The notes under the pieces were generated by a model, which saw only the letters and a list, made by a program, of their open reading frames with translations, did no database searches and was not told the DNA's origin. The translations under genes were made by a program, and so were the position numbers. From NCBI GenBank assembly GCA_018257865.1, contig JAEUBA010000029.1, positions 186,001-250,000 on the forward strand: a stretch of 64,000 bases of DNA, in the 5' to 3' direction. Positions 1 through 10,678 of this stretch are shown one piece after another. This DNA is from Stereocaulon alpinum. Taxonomy: Eukaryota; Ascomycota; Lecanoromycetes; Lecanorales; Stereocaulaceae. How positions within the stretch are numbered: position 1 is the first letter of the stretch; each line of letters begins with the position of its first letter.

Positions 1-515
1 GTACGCCCGGAGAAAAAGCCGGTGTCTGTGGCAGCTCCGCCTGCAGCCGGTTGTAGTGTGAGAGCCCTCCTTGCCTTAGTCTTGAGATATCTTCGTAGGT
101 TCTTGGTATCGACATTCTGCCCTCCACGTGTGACAACCGACGATTTGCCTAGCTGTGCTCGGTTTTGGATGACCTTGTATAGCGCCGCCTTCTCTGGAGT
201 TGAGGTATTTTTCTTCAACTTCCATTTCTTGATCTGATATTTGTACTGGGTATCACTTATCAGCGAAGGGAAGGTTAGCAATCACTTATTCTGAGGAACA
301 CGCCATAGATACAAATTCTATACAGCAGTTGAGACTTACGTGGCGTCGAAACTGCACTGTTCCTTTATAGACTTCACGACATCGGACAGCTTCCAGTTCT
401 CGTGAACGTAGAGACGTTCGATGGTGGGTTTGAGAATCTCCCACTTCTGTTCGAATGGGACACCGAGAAGCGAGTCGGAAAGGTTCTGAGTGATCAACGG
501 CTCCATAGTGAGCAT
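1..515 (-). CDS. Clr5-domain protein, 5' part (runs off the window start)
   Basis: Two exons, 515-340 and 255-1, with an 84-nt intron at 256-339 (donor GTAAGT, acceptor GATAAG). Splicing joins WEILKPTIERLYVHENWKLS to a second block containing QYKYQIKKWKLKKN. Together these form a complete Clr5 domain, an N-terminal module of many fungal proteins thought to act in transcription or as ankyrin-repeat carriers. The domain covers about residues 20-75. The following residues are basic and low in complexity up to the window edge, so the C-terminal part and the biological role are not visible. The first ATG is at 515; a second in-frame ATG at 506 is equally possible. The domain call is firm; function beyond it is not. 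Confidence 0.8.
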
Positions 516-740
516 CAATTAGCAAAGTAGAGGTAGTAGGGTTCGAAGTTGTGGAAGATCAGGCCGCGCAGTTTGAGGAAGAGAAAGAAGATTGGAATAT
601 CCGCATATTTGTGGGCTTGAGAGAAGGAAGAGGCCGAGTCACCCCCAGTGGGGAAACCCAGCGCACAGTGTCCCATTGGTAAGACTACCTTGGGCAAGGG
701 CCACAGAATGCAATCGTATCCGCAGTACATGCGGCGGATA

Positions 741-1343
741 AGACGCCAAGGCGAGCAAAAGAAGACTGGCCAGTGAGATGTTGCAAGGCAATAAGTAATT
801 GCAATGAGGCAAGACAAGACGGGCGGGCACACCCTAGCAGCCGCAGACCGCACTAAGGCAAGCCGCGTCTTAGCAGATGATCCCACATATCTTTGCCTAC
901 CTACCTTACCTTACTCCCCTCGCTCTCCCGAGACGCTAATTGTTGTACAAAAGAAGACTGTCCACTTAGATATGATCCTGCTTCAAGCTGCAGATCAATC
1001 TTCATGATCACGCTACCCCTCATCGAGATAAATTCTTCTCTGCTTTGCACTGCATATGCTCAATGACTAGCCAGCTTACGATGAACCTGGACGCCAAGGC
1101 AAACAAAAGTAGACTGACCTATCACCAGACTCCTAGGAGCGGCAATGACTTTTAGAAAGTAAAAACTCGATCTGCAGTATCCCTATATACCGCTGCGCCT
1201 TCTAAGCTTCTGGTGGACAAAAGGAGACTGCCCAATGATGTAAAGATTGATTGAGCCACCCCGCGCCGGCCATCCCAACTGTGGATCACCGCCATTGGTA
1301 CACCTTGATTTGCTAAGGTGTACAAAAGGATACCAGCCAATCG
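741..1343 (+). repeat. Five dispersed, degenerate copies of a ~37-bp direct repeat
   Basis: Copies lie at 741-777, 931-966, 1090-1121, 1201-1238 and 1310-1343. They share a left block resembling gacgCcAAGG and a right block resembling ACAAAAGnAGACTGnCCA, 4-10 nt apart. Spacing shrinks from about 190 to about 110 bp. Copies 1-4 keep AGACTG exactly; copy 5 is more diverged. No protein is encoded across them. They may be remnants of an ancient tandem array or of the end of a mobile element; no intact element was recognised. Confidence 0.6.
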
Positions 1344-1800
1344 TAGAGGAACATCGTCGGCAGTAGAGACACGAGCGCACCCTCGAATGAACTCCTTAAC
1401 CTTGAGGTTGTAGGCCTTGTGGGTCTGTCTGACCCTCGGTCATCGCTGTCATACGCTAGCTTAAGCCATTGCAACCATTGATGGATTCCGTGCTCGTGAG
1501 ATATCATGTCTCGATCTATGCAGTGGGGCTGGCCCAAGCTAAGAGGATGCATCCTCCATACCAGCAGCCACGGATCATGGTTGCCTACTTTGCGCAGCGG
1601 ATGTTGTAATCTAATTCACGCTTTGTAGAACACTATAAGATGTCAGTCAGATCACTAGACCGCAGGTAAAATACCAGACCTTAGACCAGTCCAAAGCGAG
1701 GAGTCTTCTTATAATCCTCAAGAGACGGAGCCTCGTCTCTTCCCGTTGTTCTTCGACTTTCAACAGCGAAGTTCAACAGCTCCTCAGCAGCTCAACTCCA

Positions 1801-2462
1801 ATGGCTCCGAGGGGACAGATCTCGAAGTCCAGAAGGTGATAAGACCCAATATGCTTCAGAAGTGTCCACTGAATTGCAGAAGCTTCCATGATAGACGAAG
1901 ACTGACACGTTGTTGCAGGAGCACTCTCTCTCGGGACACGCAGGATCCAAGACAGACGAGCCTGACGACTCAGTCGTCTAACCCTGGCCTGACATCCCAC
2001 GGGGTGACTTCCAACCAGCAGAGAAGTTCTGGGAACCACAACTTCATCGTAGGTACGACTGCTCGCATGCATGATCGTGCCACAGGAACCTTCGGTCCTG
2101 GACCTCTGCCACCGATGGCAGATCGACTTTCGACATACAAGTCTGAAAAACAATACCGTGACCTTCTGGGCGTGGGTTCGCAAGCCTTCAACGAAGGAAA
2201 TATACAGTATGAGTCTCGCACGGCACGCATGGCGGGAACATCTATGTGCGCGTACCATCGATCCATCCTCCAAGAGGGTGTCACGAAACCTCGCCCTGGC
2301 CAAGGATTGGGGCCGATGGATCGGTATCTCGCTGAGGGCCCCGCGGAACGGTGTGCCATTTTCCATCGACCAGATCCTTCAATCATGTCCACGTACAACG
2401 GCTGCCGGTGCATCGAAACAATGGAAGGTAGTATTGACACCAATGAGTGGGCCCAGGAGTAA
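1801..2462 (+). CDS. Doubtful hypothetical protein, 192 aa
   Basis: A two-exon model is possible. ATG at 1801 and exon 1801-1835 are followed by an 83-nt intron with donor GTGATA, a CTGAC branch-like site and acceptor TTGCAG. Exon 1919-2462 then runs to a stop. The product would be rich in Ser, Arg, Gly and Pro, and no domain, signal peptide or membrane segment is recognisable. Comparably long ORFs exist in the other plus frame (2071-2493) and on the minus strand (1773-2366, 1970-2551), so the open length alone proves little. It may be spurious or the trace of a decayed gene. Confidence 0.22.
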
Positions 2463-2861
2463 CAGACAGAAAGGTGTTCCGGGCACAAGATAGCTGGATG
2501 GACGATGACAATGGACGTGAAGGTTTTTTGTTGATTATAAGGGGCCCACAATCATTTTATTCTAATACCCCATCTTCTCGAGTGGTGAAAGGGACAGTGA
2601 CTTTTTACGTGCCCAAGACTGATTGCTGAGCGCCGTTTATAGAGTGTGCAATAGGCATCTATCGGAATCAAGGAGACTATCTTCCAAACTTTGACATGAA
2701 GTATGCCGACTTGAGGCTAGCACCTTTGGAGATTCATACATCTTGTGCACCATAATAAGTGGGCTTGGACTTCGATATCATCCGACCATAGTGTAGAGAT
2801 AGAAAGAAACTATACCGTTACGTTGGCATGCGTACTAGCACTCTGCAAAGGGGTATAATCT

Positions 2862-4032
2862 CTAGCAGCCTTCGCTCTCCAATTCCTTTTCAGTCCGCTC
2901 CCATAACTCCTTGGCCAGCTTCGGGTTCCGAATCAATGAGTTTCCTTTACTCAGTATCCCGATTGGCTTATAATACCCACCACTGACGATATCGTCTTTC
3001 TTACATGTTGCAGCCCACAATTGGTTCCGAGCTCCCATTCTCACGCTTTGACCGATCAAGAAAAGGCCAGCCGCCATGATATACTTCATAACGACACTTG
3101 TATGCTCATTCTGTATCCACAGGTCGGATTTAATCACACCTGGGTGTATCGCGACAGATATGATGCTGGGGTATCGTGCAGCCAACTCTTGCGTAAAGAG
3201 AATGTTCGCGAGTTTGGAGTACCCGTAGCGAACCCACGTGCTCCGTGCATTAAGTTTAGACTTGTCGAGGAGGACATCGGTGCTGCGGGCGAAGTTGTGG
3301 GCTTCTGAAGCGAGATTTATAATGCGAACGTCTGCCCCAGGTTCCTTGACTGTAGATAGGAGTATTGGCATAAGGAGTTTTGTCAGGAGAGCGGGTCCGA
3401 CGTGGTTTGTGCCGAGCTGGGTCTCGATTCCTTCTTTCGTTGTGCCCGGAGGAAGCGCCATTACTCCTGCGTTGTTCATCAAGAGGTCTAGGCGTTGGGA
3501 TTGGGAGGTGAACGTTTTGACGGCCTTGGATATAGAATCAAAGGAGCAGAGGTCGAGGGGTAAGTAGACGATGTCAGCTGAAGGGAAGGCTTTTTTGAGG
3601 CCTGAAATGGCTGCTTCGGCTTTTGAAGGGGTGCGGGCTGCGAGGTAAATGCGCGAAGGGTTGTGGGCTGCGAGCTGGCGAATACTTTCCAGGCCCAGCC
3701 CGGTGTTTCCTGCAGTGATACATCATTATCCTCCCCTAAGGTGAATATGGGACCAACTAACCACCCGTGACCAAGATGACTTTTCCAGCCAGATCTGGAA
3801 TGTCCGCCTCCGGAGTGAAGACCTTGCCCCCAAACAGACCAAATATGTCAAAGTGTGGAATATATGCTCTGACTGCTTCAACGGGATGTAGAAGACCTTC
3901 AATGACCAGGAGTCTGAGGTCTAGTAGCTCTGTCAAGGCTTGGAGAGGTGTGATTTTCGAGGCGGGGATGCCATCTCGCTCGACCAGGAGCCTCAAGGTT
4001 TGAGACTGCTGTCGGTCCTTCCAGTCGTCCAT
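2862..4032 (-). CDS. Short-chain dehydrogenase/reductase, 372 aa
   Basis: Two exons, 4032-3762 and 3709-2862, with a 52-nt intron (GTTAGT...TGCAG) that splits the cofactor motif. The spliced protein has TGGNTGLG (NAD(P)-binding TGxxxGxG) at about residues 88-95, NNAG near 167, a serine in the NLASEAH stretch, and the catalytic pair YGYSK near 252-256. This is a classical SDR with an intact Tyr-Lys active site. It resembles the WWOX/retinol-dehydrogenase-like fungal oxidoreductases, which carry about 80 residues ahead of the Rossmann fold, ending here in GGKVFTPEADIPDLAGK. The substrate cannot be inferred. It is divergent from the hydrolase gene at 4651, with about 620 bp between starts, so the two may share a promoter region. 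Confidence 0.9.
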
Positions 4033-4650
4033 CTAGCACAGTCTTCACATGCCTTAGGACCCGAACAATCTACTCATTTGGCCATTGAGCGGGAGTGTGG
4101 GGAGGAAGCATCGTTTCAGCGCGGGTCTGGCAGCTTCCTTCGTGCTACCCCAAGTCCGAGGATTGTCGAGGTGAATTGGTATGCCACCAGTGCCAAAGTT
4201 GCTCCGATCCCTATCAACGCCTTCCATCGTTCATCCGCTTAAGGAAAAATCCTTGTTGCCGTTGCGTCTTACGTCACAGCAGAAGTTCCAATATTTCAGC
4301 GCTTCCATGGAGCAGCATCATACGTGGTACAGAGACTACCGTTGACCTTGGCGTGAATCCCGCCCAGGTGCTCAGCCTACAAACGCCTGCGTAGAAATAC
4401 CCTCAAAGTCGGAATCCACATAGCACAAAGCAAGGATCTTCTTACATCAAGGCCGTATTCTATTTCGGGAAGGTCAATAGTTCTCAGATAACATGGCGCA
4501 GCGCGATGACCATTCCAGGGTTTCCCCCCTCATTCGTCATGGTCACGGACCAGCCCTCAGCGTTATAAAGGACCAGTTGCCGAGGACGTCTTTGAATGCG
4601 AAAGCGCTGCAACAAACCTTCTACGAATTTACTTGACCGGTATCGACAAT
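4033..4650. other. Divergent intergenic promoter region
   Basis: This 618-bp gap lies between the start of the dehydrogenase (minus) and the start of the hydrolase (plus). It must contain both promoters. No coding sequence is supported; short ORFs here lack motifs. Confidence 0.5.
4564..4570 (+). promoter_or_regulatory. Candidate TATA box of the iminopeptidase-like gene
   Basis: TATAAAG sits about 80 bp upstream of the ATG at 4651, a usual distance for a fungal core promoter. Assigned by match and position only. Confidence 0.45.
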
Positions 4651-5749
4651 ATGGCAGATCAGGTCAGTAGTGGGAAACTCAACATCGCCGATCTAAACCC
4701 CACATGTTGTACGGCAGGCATCCGTTGGATTCCAGTGGTTAACGGCAAATACAAAGTGTGGACCAAGAAGATAGGTAGCGGCAAGACCAAGGTACTCCTC
4801 CTGCACGGTGGACCAGGTTTTAATCATGAATACTTTGAATGCATGGAAGACTTTCTTCCTCCCAATGGATTCGAGATGTACTACTACGATCAGCTAGGTT
4901 GCTGCAATTCGGAAGTACCAGATCCTAACGATGACTCCCTGTGGACCATTCCACGCTATCTGGAAGAAGTGGAGGAAGTCCGTCAGGGTCTAGGTCTTGA
5001 TGACTTTGTTATTGTCGGTCATTCATGGGGAGGAATATTGGCCATCGAGTATGCCCTAAAGCATCAACATGAAGGCCACTTGAAAGCCATTGTTGTATCG
5101 AACATGGTCGCTAGCATAGAATCGTTCCTGGTATGCTCTGGCAAGTGGAAGCAGACCCTGCCTCCGGATCGTCTAGCGTTGTGCGAAAAGATCGAAACAG
5201 AGGAAGACTGGCACAATCCCGAGTACGAGAAAATCATGATGGAAGAGCTCTACCCAAAGATGATTTGCCGCATCCAGCCATGGCCTGAACCATTCACAAG
5301 GTCCCTCCGACATGTCAACATGGTACGTATATTTCTGACAACTTCCTCGTCAAGTTGGAGCGCGGTTTGAGGCTTGGACACATGCTACAGGCTCAATTGA
5401 CTACTACTTTCTCCCCGCACATCTCGTATGGCTGGTTCATGTGTATGAAGAAGGAAGCTGAATTGAAATTCTGCAGGGGATCTACGTGCATATGCAGGGT
5501 TATAGCGAATTCGTTGTCACAGGAAATTTGAAAGGATGGGACTCATGGGATCGCTTGAAGGACATCAAGGTCAAGGCGCTGATGCTCGGCGCGGAGCATG
5601 ATGAAATGGACCCAGAGGATATGAAGAAGATGGCGGAAGTGATGCCCAATGCGACTGCAGCAATATGCCCTGGAGGCAGCCACATGGCATTTTGGGATTC
5701 TCAAGACGCTTATTTCGAGCACTTGCTGTCCTTTTTACACTCTCTCTAA
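4651..5749 (+). CDS. Proline iminopeptidase-like alpha/beta hydrolase (peptidase S33), 314 aa
   Basis: Exons 4651-5322 and 5477-5749 with a 154-nt intron (GTACGT...TGCAG). The reading frame is open to 4633, but only through a TTG, so the ATG at 4651 is the start. Family landmarks are in order: HGGPG oxyanion-hole motif near residue 52, YYDQLGC, the nucleophile elbow GHSWGG with Ser near 125, the acid region GAEHDEMDPED near 263-273, and the catalytic His in GGSH near 292. These are the hallmarks of prolyl aminopeptidases, which remove N-terminal proline from peptides, probably in the cytosol since no signal peptide is seen. Related fungal hydrolases can act on other amides, so the exact substrate is open. 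The intron could hide a short extra exon. Confidence 0.88.
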
Positions 5750-6580
5750 TTGACCCAAGGCAAGGAAGCTATAATCTCTAGGACTTGCGAGTTCCCAAAC
5801 GCCCGCACCTACATGTTGACTTCGCAATTCCAGGAGATACCATCAATGGCGGTCAGGCTAAAAAGCCCATTTCAGATGCTAGTGGTAGCCAGTCCATGAC
5901 GGTGTCTGTGCTTAAAGGGGCTGCATTGCATGTCTCTAGATACTTATGAGAATACGCGTGCATATCAAAAATGTCAAGCCTACGAATTCTTGGCCTGGCG
6001 ATAATCAATAACATCTAATAAGTGCAGTGCTCAGACCCCGTCCGAAAACAGCGTTTTCCCGCTCTTGCTGCTAGGAGACTTGACGTCCAGTGACATTTGA
6101 CCCAACATGACGCCATTGGCTTTCGCTTGACGGCAACTCAATCTTGCATTTGATCGCGGGAAGCTAGCGCATATCGACATCGTTAGGTACATCTGCCATC
6201 GCTTTTTGATTCGTGATGCCAACACTTAGTGCAGCGAGACTGTACGTGGGGAAGTGTTAACTGATGTTTTATGTCTCGAAAAGCGAGAGACGGTGTCTGG
6301 AAGTGATGACTCGCTGTTCCCACCCGCTTTAGGGCCCATATAATAATAATCCATCGTCTACTATGATGACGTTTCCTATCTCTTCTCCTATATTGACTTC
6401 GCGCTTGTCCTCTTCCCATGCCTTGGACACAACTGCAATTCAACACTTAACGATTTGAAATTCGGCAAATTCCATCAGATCTGAGAAAAAAACGCACTTT
6501 TGTCATTTCCCATATCTGAGCGCGCCTCTTGTTCACATTTGCATGTTTACTTCGTAGCGCAACACATATTCAACCACAGC
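5750..6580. other. Intergenic region upstream of the cryptochrome
   Basis: No gene is supported in these 830 bp. Minus-strand ORFs at 6031-6446 lack motifs. The region holds the 3' end of the hydrolase transcript and the promoter and leader of the cryptochrome gene. Confidence 0.45.
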
Positions 6581-8618
6581 ATGTCTTCACCACGAGTACT
6601 CGTCTACCTCCTCAGGCGAGATCTCCGTCTTGCAGACAATCCCATTTTCAACGAATTGGCCAAAACCTTCCAGCAATCACAACATCCATATACACACCTT
6701 CTCCCCGTGTACGTCTTCGCCGCACAGCAGATCGAAGTCTCAGGCTTCCTCTCATCGGATTTGGACCGTTCACCATTCCCAGAAGCCAGATCAAATGTAG
6801 GTGGTTTCTGGCGATGCGGGCATCACAGGGCAAAATTCTTAACAGAAAGTGTATGGGATTTGAAGAGCTCGCTGGGCAAGATCGGAAGTGGATTGGAGGT
6901 TCGAGTCGGTATGGCAGGCCAGGTCATCAGAGATTTACTTGATGCTTTCAAGAAAGAGAGCACCGAGGTCGTGGGTGTATGGATGACGGACGAGGAAGGC
7001 GTTGAAGAGAAGAGGGAAGAGCGAGACGTCAAGAAGGCTGCACAAGGTGCTGGCACCGAATTCAAGCTTTGGACCGACGAAAAATACTACATTGATGAGT
7101 GAGTACACGCACTCAAGGGGCGATCGCAAAGGTCTAACAACCCACAGCCGAGACATACCCTTCCAAAACCCGCGCGACCTCCCAGACATCTTCACAACCT
7201 ACCGCAAAAAAGTCGAACCCCTCCGCTCAGCCCCTCGCCGCGTCCTCCCCACCCCCTCTAAGCTTCCACCCCTTCCCCCTTCAATACCACCCCAACCAGC
7301 ACCCTTCACCATCCCCACAACTCTCGAAGCCACCATCGCAACCCTCCACAAACCTCTCTCCCCATTTCTTGGCCTTGCCCACCCGCCAACCTACCCCAAG
7401 AATGCCAGCTCCGCACACCCCTTCCTCGGTGGCGAAACCTCCGGACAAGACCGCATCCGCCAACTCATAACAAGCGGCAGCGTATCCACCTACAAAGACA
7501 CCCGCAACGGCATGCTCGGCCTAGACTTCAGCACCAAATACTCTGCCTGGCTAGCCCTCGGCTGCATAACAGCACGGCAAATCCACTCCTACTTACTCGC
7601 TTTTGAAGACGGGACCACCGACCTTGGAAAAGGCGTCCATGGGTATGGAAAGGGCGAAAACAAAGGGACGGCAGCTATACGCTTTGAACTGCTCTGGCGA
7701 GACTATTTCCGCCTAACAACGCGGAAATTCGGGCCTCGACTCTTTCGTATCGGAGGTTTCAAAGAGGATACAACGATGTCGTGGAAATATCCTCAGAAGG
7801 ATCCGGAGACGCAAGTGAAAGTGACGAGATTTCTAGAGGGTACAACGGGTATGGGCTTCGTTGATGCGTCCATGCGGGAGCTGTTCCTCACGGGATATAC
7901 AAGTAATAGACTTAGGCAGAATGTGGCAAGTTTTTTGGCGAAGCATTTGGGTATCGATTGGAGAATTGGGGCGGAGTGGTATGAGAGTCTGCTGTGTGAT
8001 TATGATCTGAGTAGCAATTGGGGAAATGTAAGGCACCTTTCTGTCTCGTCCTTTCCCAGCGGATTTCGATTTCGGTAAATTGAGCTGACTCCAAATGTCA
8101 TAGTGGCAATATACCGCTGGTGTTGGCAATGATCCTAGAGAGGCGAGAATATTCAACCCTGTCAAACAAGTAAGTGTACCCGCTCCCATCTTTATTGTTT
8201 TGCCATTGCATATATAAGAGACGAAGACGCTGATGGCATGCAGGCACACGACTATGACCCACAAGGCGAATATGTCAAGAACTGGGTCGAAGAGCTGAGA
8301 CCACTCGACGATCCGCAGATTCTTTTCCAACCGTGGAAGATGTCCGAGGAAAAGAGAAAGGAGCTCGGTCTTGTGGGGAATGAGATTGTGGAGCAGCCGT
8401 TAAAGAGAATAGAGTTCCATGTTGGGAGGAATGCTGGGAGAGGTGGTGGACGATCGGGGAGAAAGGGAGGTATAGCTAGTGGTAGCAGAGGAGGAGGAGG
8501 TGGCGGTGGTGGCGGTGGTGGTGGGCGTGGAGGGTATAACGGGAGAGGGAGGGAGAAGCCGCGAGGACAGTGGAGGGAGGGTAAAATGGATCGCGCGATG
8601 ATGATGGATGGCGTATAA
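6581..8618 (+). CDS. DASH-type cryptochrome, 612 aa, with glycine/arginine-rich tail
   Basis: Four exons: 6581-7098, 7148-8027, 8104-8169 and 8244-8618. Introns are 49, 76 and 74 nt with GTGAGT, GTAAGG and GTAAGT donors. The N-terminal photolyase fold starts RVLVYLLRRDLRLADNP. The FAD-binding C-terminal half shows DFSTKYSAWLALG near residue 298, WRDYFR near 356, DASMREL near 411 and DLSSNWGNWQY at the exon 2/3 junction. Together these identify the CRY-DASH class, blue-light flavoproteins that repair UV lesions in single-stranded DNA or act in light signalling. The last ~65 residues form a Gly-rich, RG/RGG-like low-complexity tail, a type of extension known from fungal CRY-DASH that could bind nucleic acid. 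The ATG at 6581 is used because the frame upstream opens only with TTG. Confidence 0.93.
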
Positions 8619-8852
8619 GGTAGCTGAGTCTGTAGAAAGTGTCACGACCTAACGCTCCCCAGTGTCAGCTGTGAATGCCATTGATGCGGCGGATGTGCGA
8701 GCGTCTGCCCCTGGACTTGGCTTCAAATCGAATTTGATTGCCTCCGCGCCTTAAGCTATCCTGTACAAATTGTAGCTTTTCGCATGCGCCAATCTTTTTC
8801 TATCCATGACATTTCTTTTCGGATCATGCGCATTCCTTCAAGTAGGCATGTC

Positions 8853-9685
8853 TTATTCGACTTTACTCTCGAAATTCTCCCCCTCTACCAAATCCGGTAT
8901 ATCATCGTCGTCCTCCTCGTCCGCCTTTCCACCTTCTCCACCTTCCTTCTTCTGCATGCTCTGGTAGCTCTCTGCTAGCTTTCGGAGGCTGGCTAGGGAG
9001 TCGGGGCCCAGTTGGTTGAGGATGCCGGGGACGAGTTCCGTGAGTTCTTTATCTTCGCCGTTGCCGTAGATGGCGAAGGTGTTGGAGGGGACGGAGGCGT
9101 GGACTATGTTAGCAGAGAGTCAGCAGAATTTTTTTAAGACGATGTTGATAGGGCAGGGTGATGAGGGCGCGCCCTGGCGCAACAATTGACGGTGACGGGG
9201 TACGCATGCGCCTAAGAGTGTGAAAAGAATTGGTGACATGTGGTAATCGAAGACGTACCCTTGGGAGCAGCAAAGTGGATGACATTGCCATCTTCCTTGA
9301 ACATATTCACCTCCTCAATGGCTTGGATAGGTTGTACATTGAGCTTCTTCAGTGAGGTTTGGAGCTTTTTGTCGTCTGTGCCGGATGTTTTGTGGACCTT
9401 CTTTACTTTTCTCCGTGGTGTACCCTTGCCTCTGTAGAGGAGAAAAACATCAGCTTTTTTGCTTTAATAAAGACCACATAGTATGTATAAATCGGGTCAA
9501 TGGACTTTGGGGTGAGGTTGGGACTTCAAGGTGCTTACCCTAGAGTTTGAATCTGTTAGCCACTTCTCATTTGCGCGACATCCGCAAATGAGCAATTGTG
9601 ACCGTTCGATTACGGTGCTGTAATTGCGTAGGCACTCACCAATTCGCACCGACTGCTGCATCTTCGCCAGCTTTGCTTGATCCAT
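8853..9685 (-). CDS. egd1: Nascent polypeptide-associated complex subunit beta (BTF3/EGD1), 156 aa
   Basis: Exons 9685-9640, a single nucleotide at 9539, 9431-9259 and 9103-8853. The protein begins MDQAKLAKMQQSVRIGGKG, continues with the basic TPRRKVKKVHK ribosome-contact region, then the NAC domain ([20 protein letters not shown], followed by LNQLGPDSLASLRKLAESY), and ends in an acidic tail with DDDDIPDLVEG. It pairs with NAC alpha at the ribosomal exit tunnel and shields nascent chains. Exon 1 ends after ATT G and exon 3 starts A GGC AAG, so the conserved double glycine appears only if the lone G at 9539 is included. A single 210-nt intron using the AG at 9431-9430 would give 155 aa with one glycine missing. 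It is convergent with the cryptochrome, about 230 bp apart. Confidence 0.92.
9539..9539 (-). other. egd1: Predicted one-nucleotide micro-exon in NAC beta
   Basis: On the minus strand a complete intron (9639-9540: donor GTGAGT, branch GCTAAC, acceptor CTCTAG) is followed by one G. A second complete intron follows at once (9538-9432: donor GTAAGC, branch-like CTGAT, pyrimidine-rich TTTTTCTCCTCTACAG). Including the G restores frame and the conserved RIGGKGT motif. It could equally be described as sequential (recursive) splicing of adjacent introns. Confidence 0.65.
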
Positions 9686-10678
9686 GGTTGTGGTAAAGAA
9701 TGATAGGCTGGTCGGACAAGTATTGCTGTGGGCTGGTGGGAACACAGAGCTCCGGAGAATACTCGGACGATTGCTCCAAATATGTTTCGATTTTCAAAAC
9801 CTCAATTTCACTGTATTAATGTGAAAGAGCTTCGACTTTGGTAGGTCTAGAATGGTTGTGCTGCTGTGTGATCTGATGCCAAGAATTCCTATAGGCGAGG
9901 CAACCGGGCTAGCCGCAAAGATTACTTGAAAGCCTACCATGTCCCATGCTCTATTTCTTCCATCAATTTCACTTTGCCTAGCGACCCTTGGTGAAAGAGC
10001 TCTATATGGGATCGATATCTGTCTTGATTGCGGCTGCTCTTCTGCTAGAGCCAGAATCCTTTGTCCACTAACAATTGCTCGTGGCTTTGAGTGGTCTTTC
10101 ATTCATTTAGGCTACTGTTTTGATTTCAGTCCAAAAGTTGCCTAATCAATGTGAACCTACTTCTATCTGGATTAGGCACTACTGTTTAGCTTTTCTCTAA
10201 CAAGCGGAGGCAAAGATCAGTACTTCCGCTCCACTCCATGGCTTTAACGACTATTTTGGGCTTCTCTAAACAACGCTAATCGATACTGCGTTCGATTGCT
10301 GCAAAGATCAAGAGCAAAGGGCAACGGTGCAGCCTCTGGTTCTCCGGGCCTCCTCGTGCTGCTGGAACAGATTCACGTCTACGACCCTTGAGCGAATTCG
10401 GAGGGGATAGTATATTCAAGGAATCTCGGGGCTAAGGTAGTCTCGAGCATGTTGGAGCAGATGTAGCCGTGCTTACCGGGATTCCGTCCGTAATGTACAT
10501 AATTGGAACGTGGCTTGAGACACCAATTACATCACAGTAATGGGAGATGTACTGAGCTGTACCGTCACTCATGTGGCTACCTTCTCGCTCACCTTTCCCC
10601 GCAATGATTATTTGTTCACAATGTCTGCTCTATTCATGGGTCTGGAGAATTGTTTTTAGTGGTTTTATACTAACATAT
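9686..10678. other. Intergenic region between NAC beta and the nitrate reductase relic
   Basis: About 1 kb without a supported gene. It contains the NAC beta promoter and, originally, that of the nitrate reductase. Short ORFs on both strands are motif-free. Confidence 0.4.

Larger units (their letters stand above)
516..2861. other. Gene-poor stretch between the Clr5 gene and the dehydrogenase
   Basis: Apart from the degenerate repeat family at 741-1343 and a doubtful ORF at 1801-2462, no supported gene, RNA or element was found. Short ORFs occur on both strands without recognisable motifs. The stretch holds the presumed promoter of the minus-strand Clr5 gene (from 515 upward) and the terminator of the dehydrogenase (below 2862). 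Confidence 0.5.

Noticed and set aside
1970..2551. 193-codon minus-strand ORF
   Set aside because: It overlaps other long motif-free frames on both strands and shows no protein family, promoter or splice support.
9430..9639. Single 210-nt intron in NAC beta
   Set aside because: It removes a glycine conserved across eukaryotes and leaves a perfect internal acceptor/donor pair unexplained. It is kept only as the rival hypothesis.
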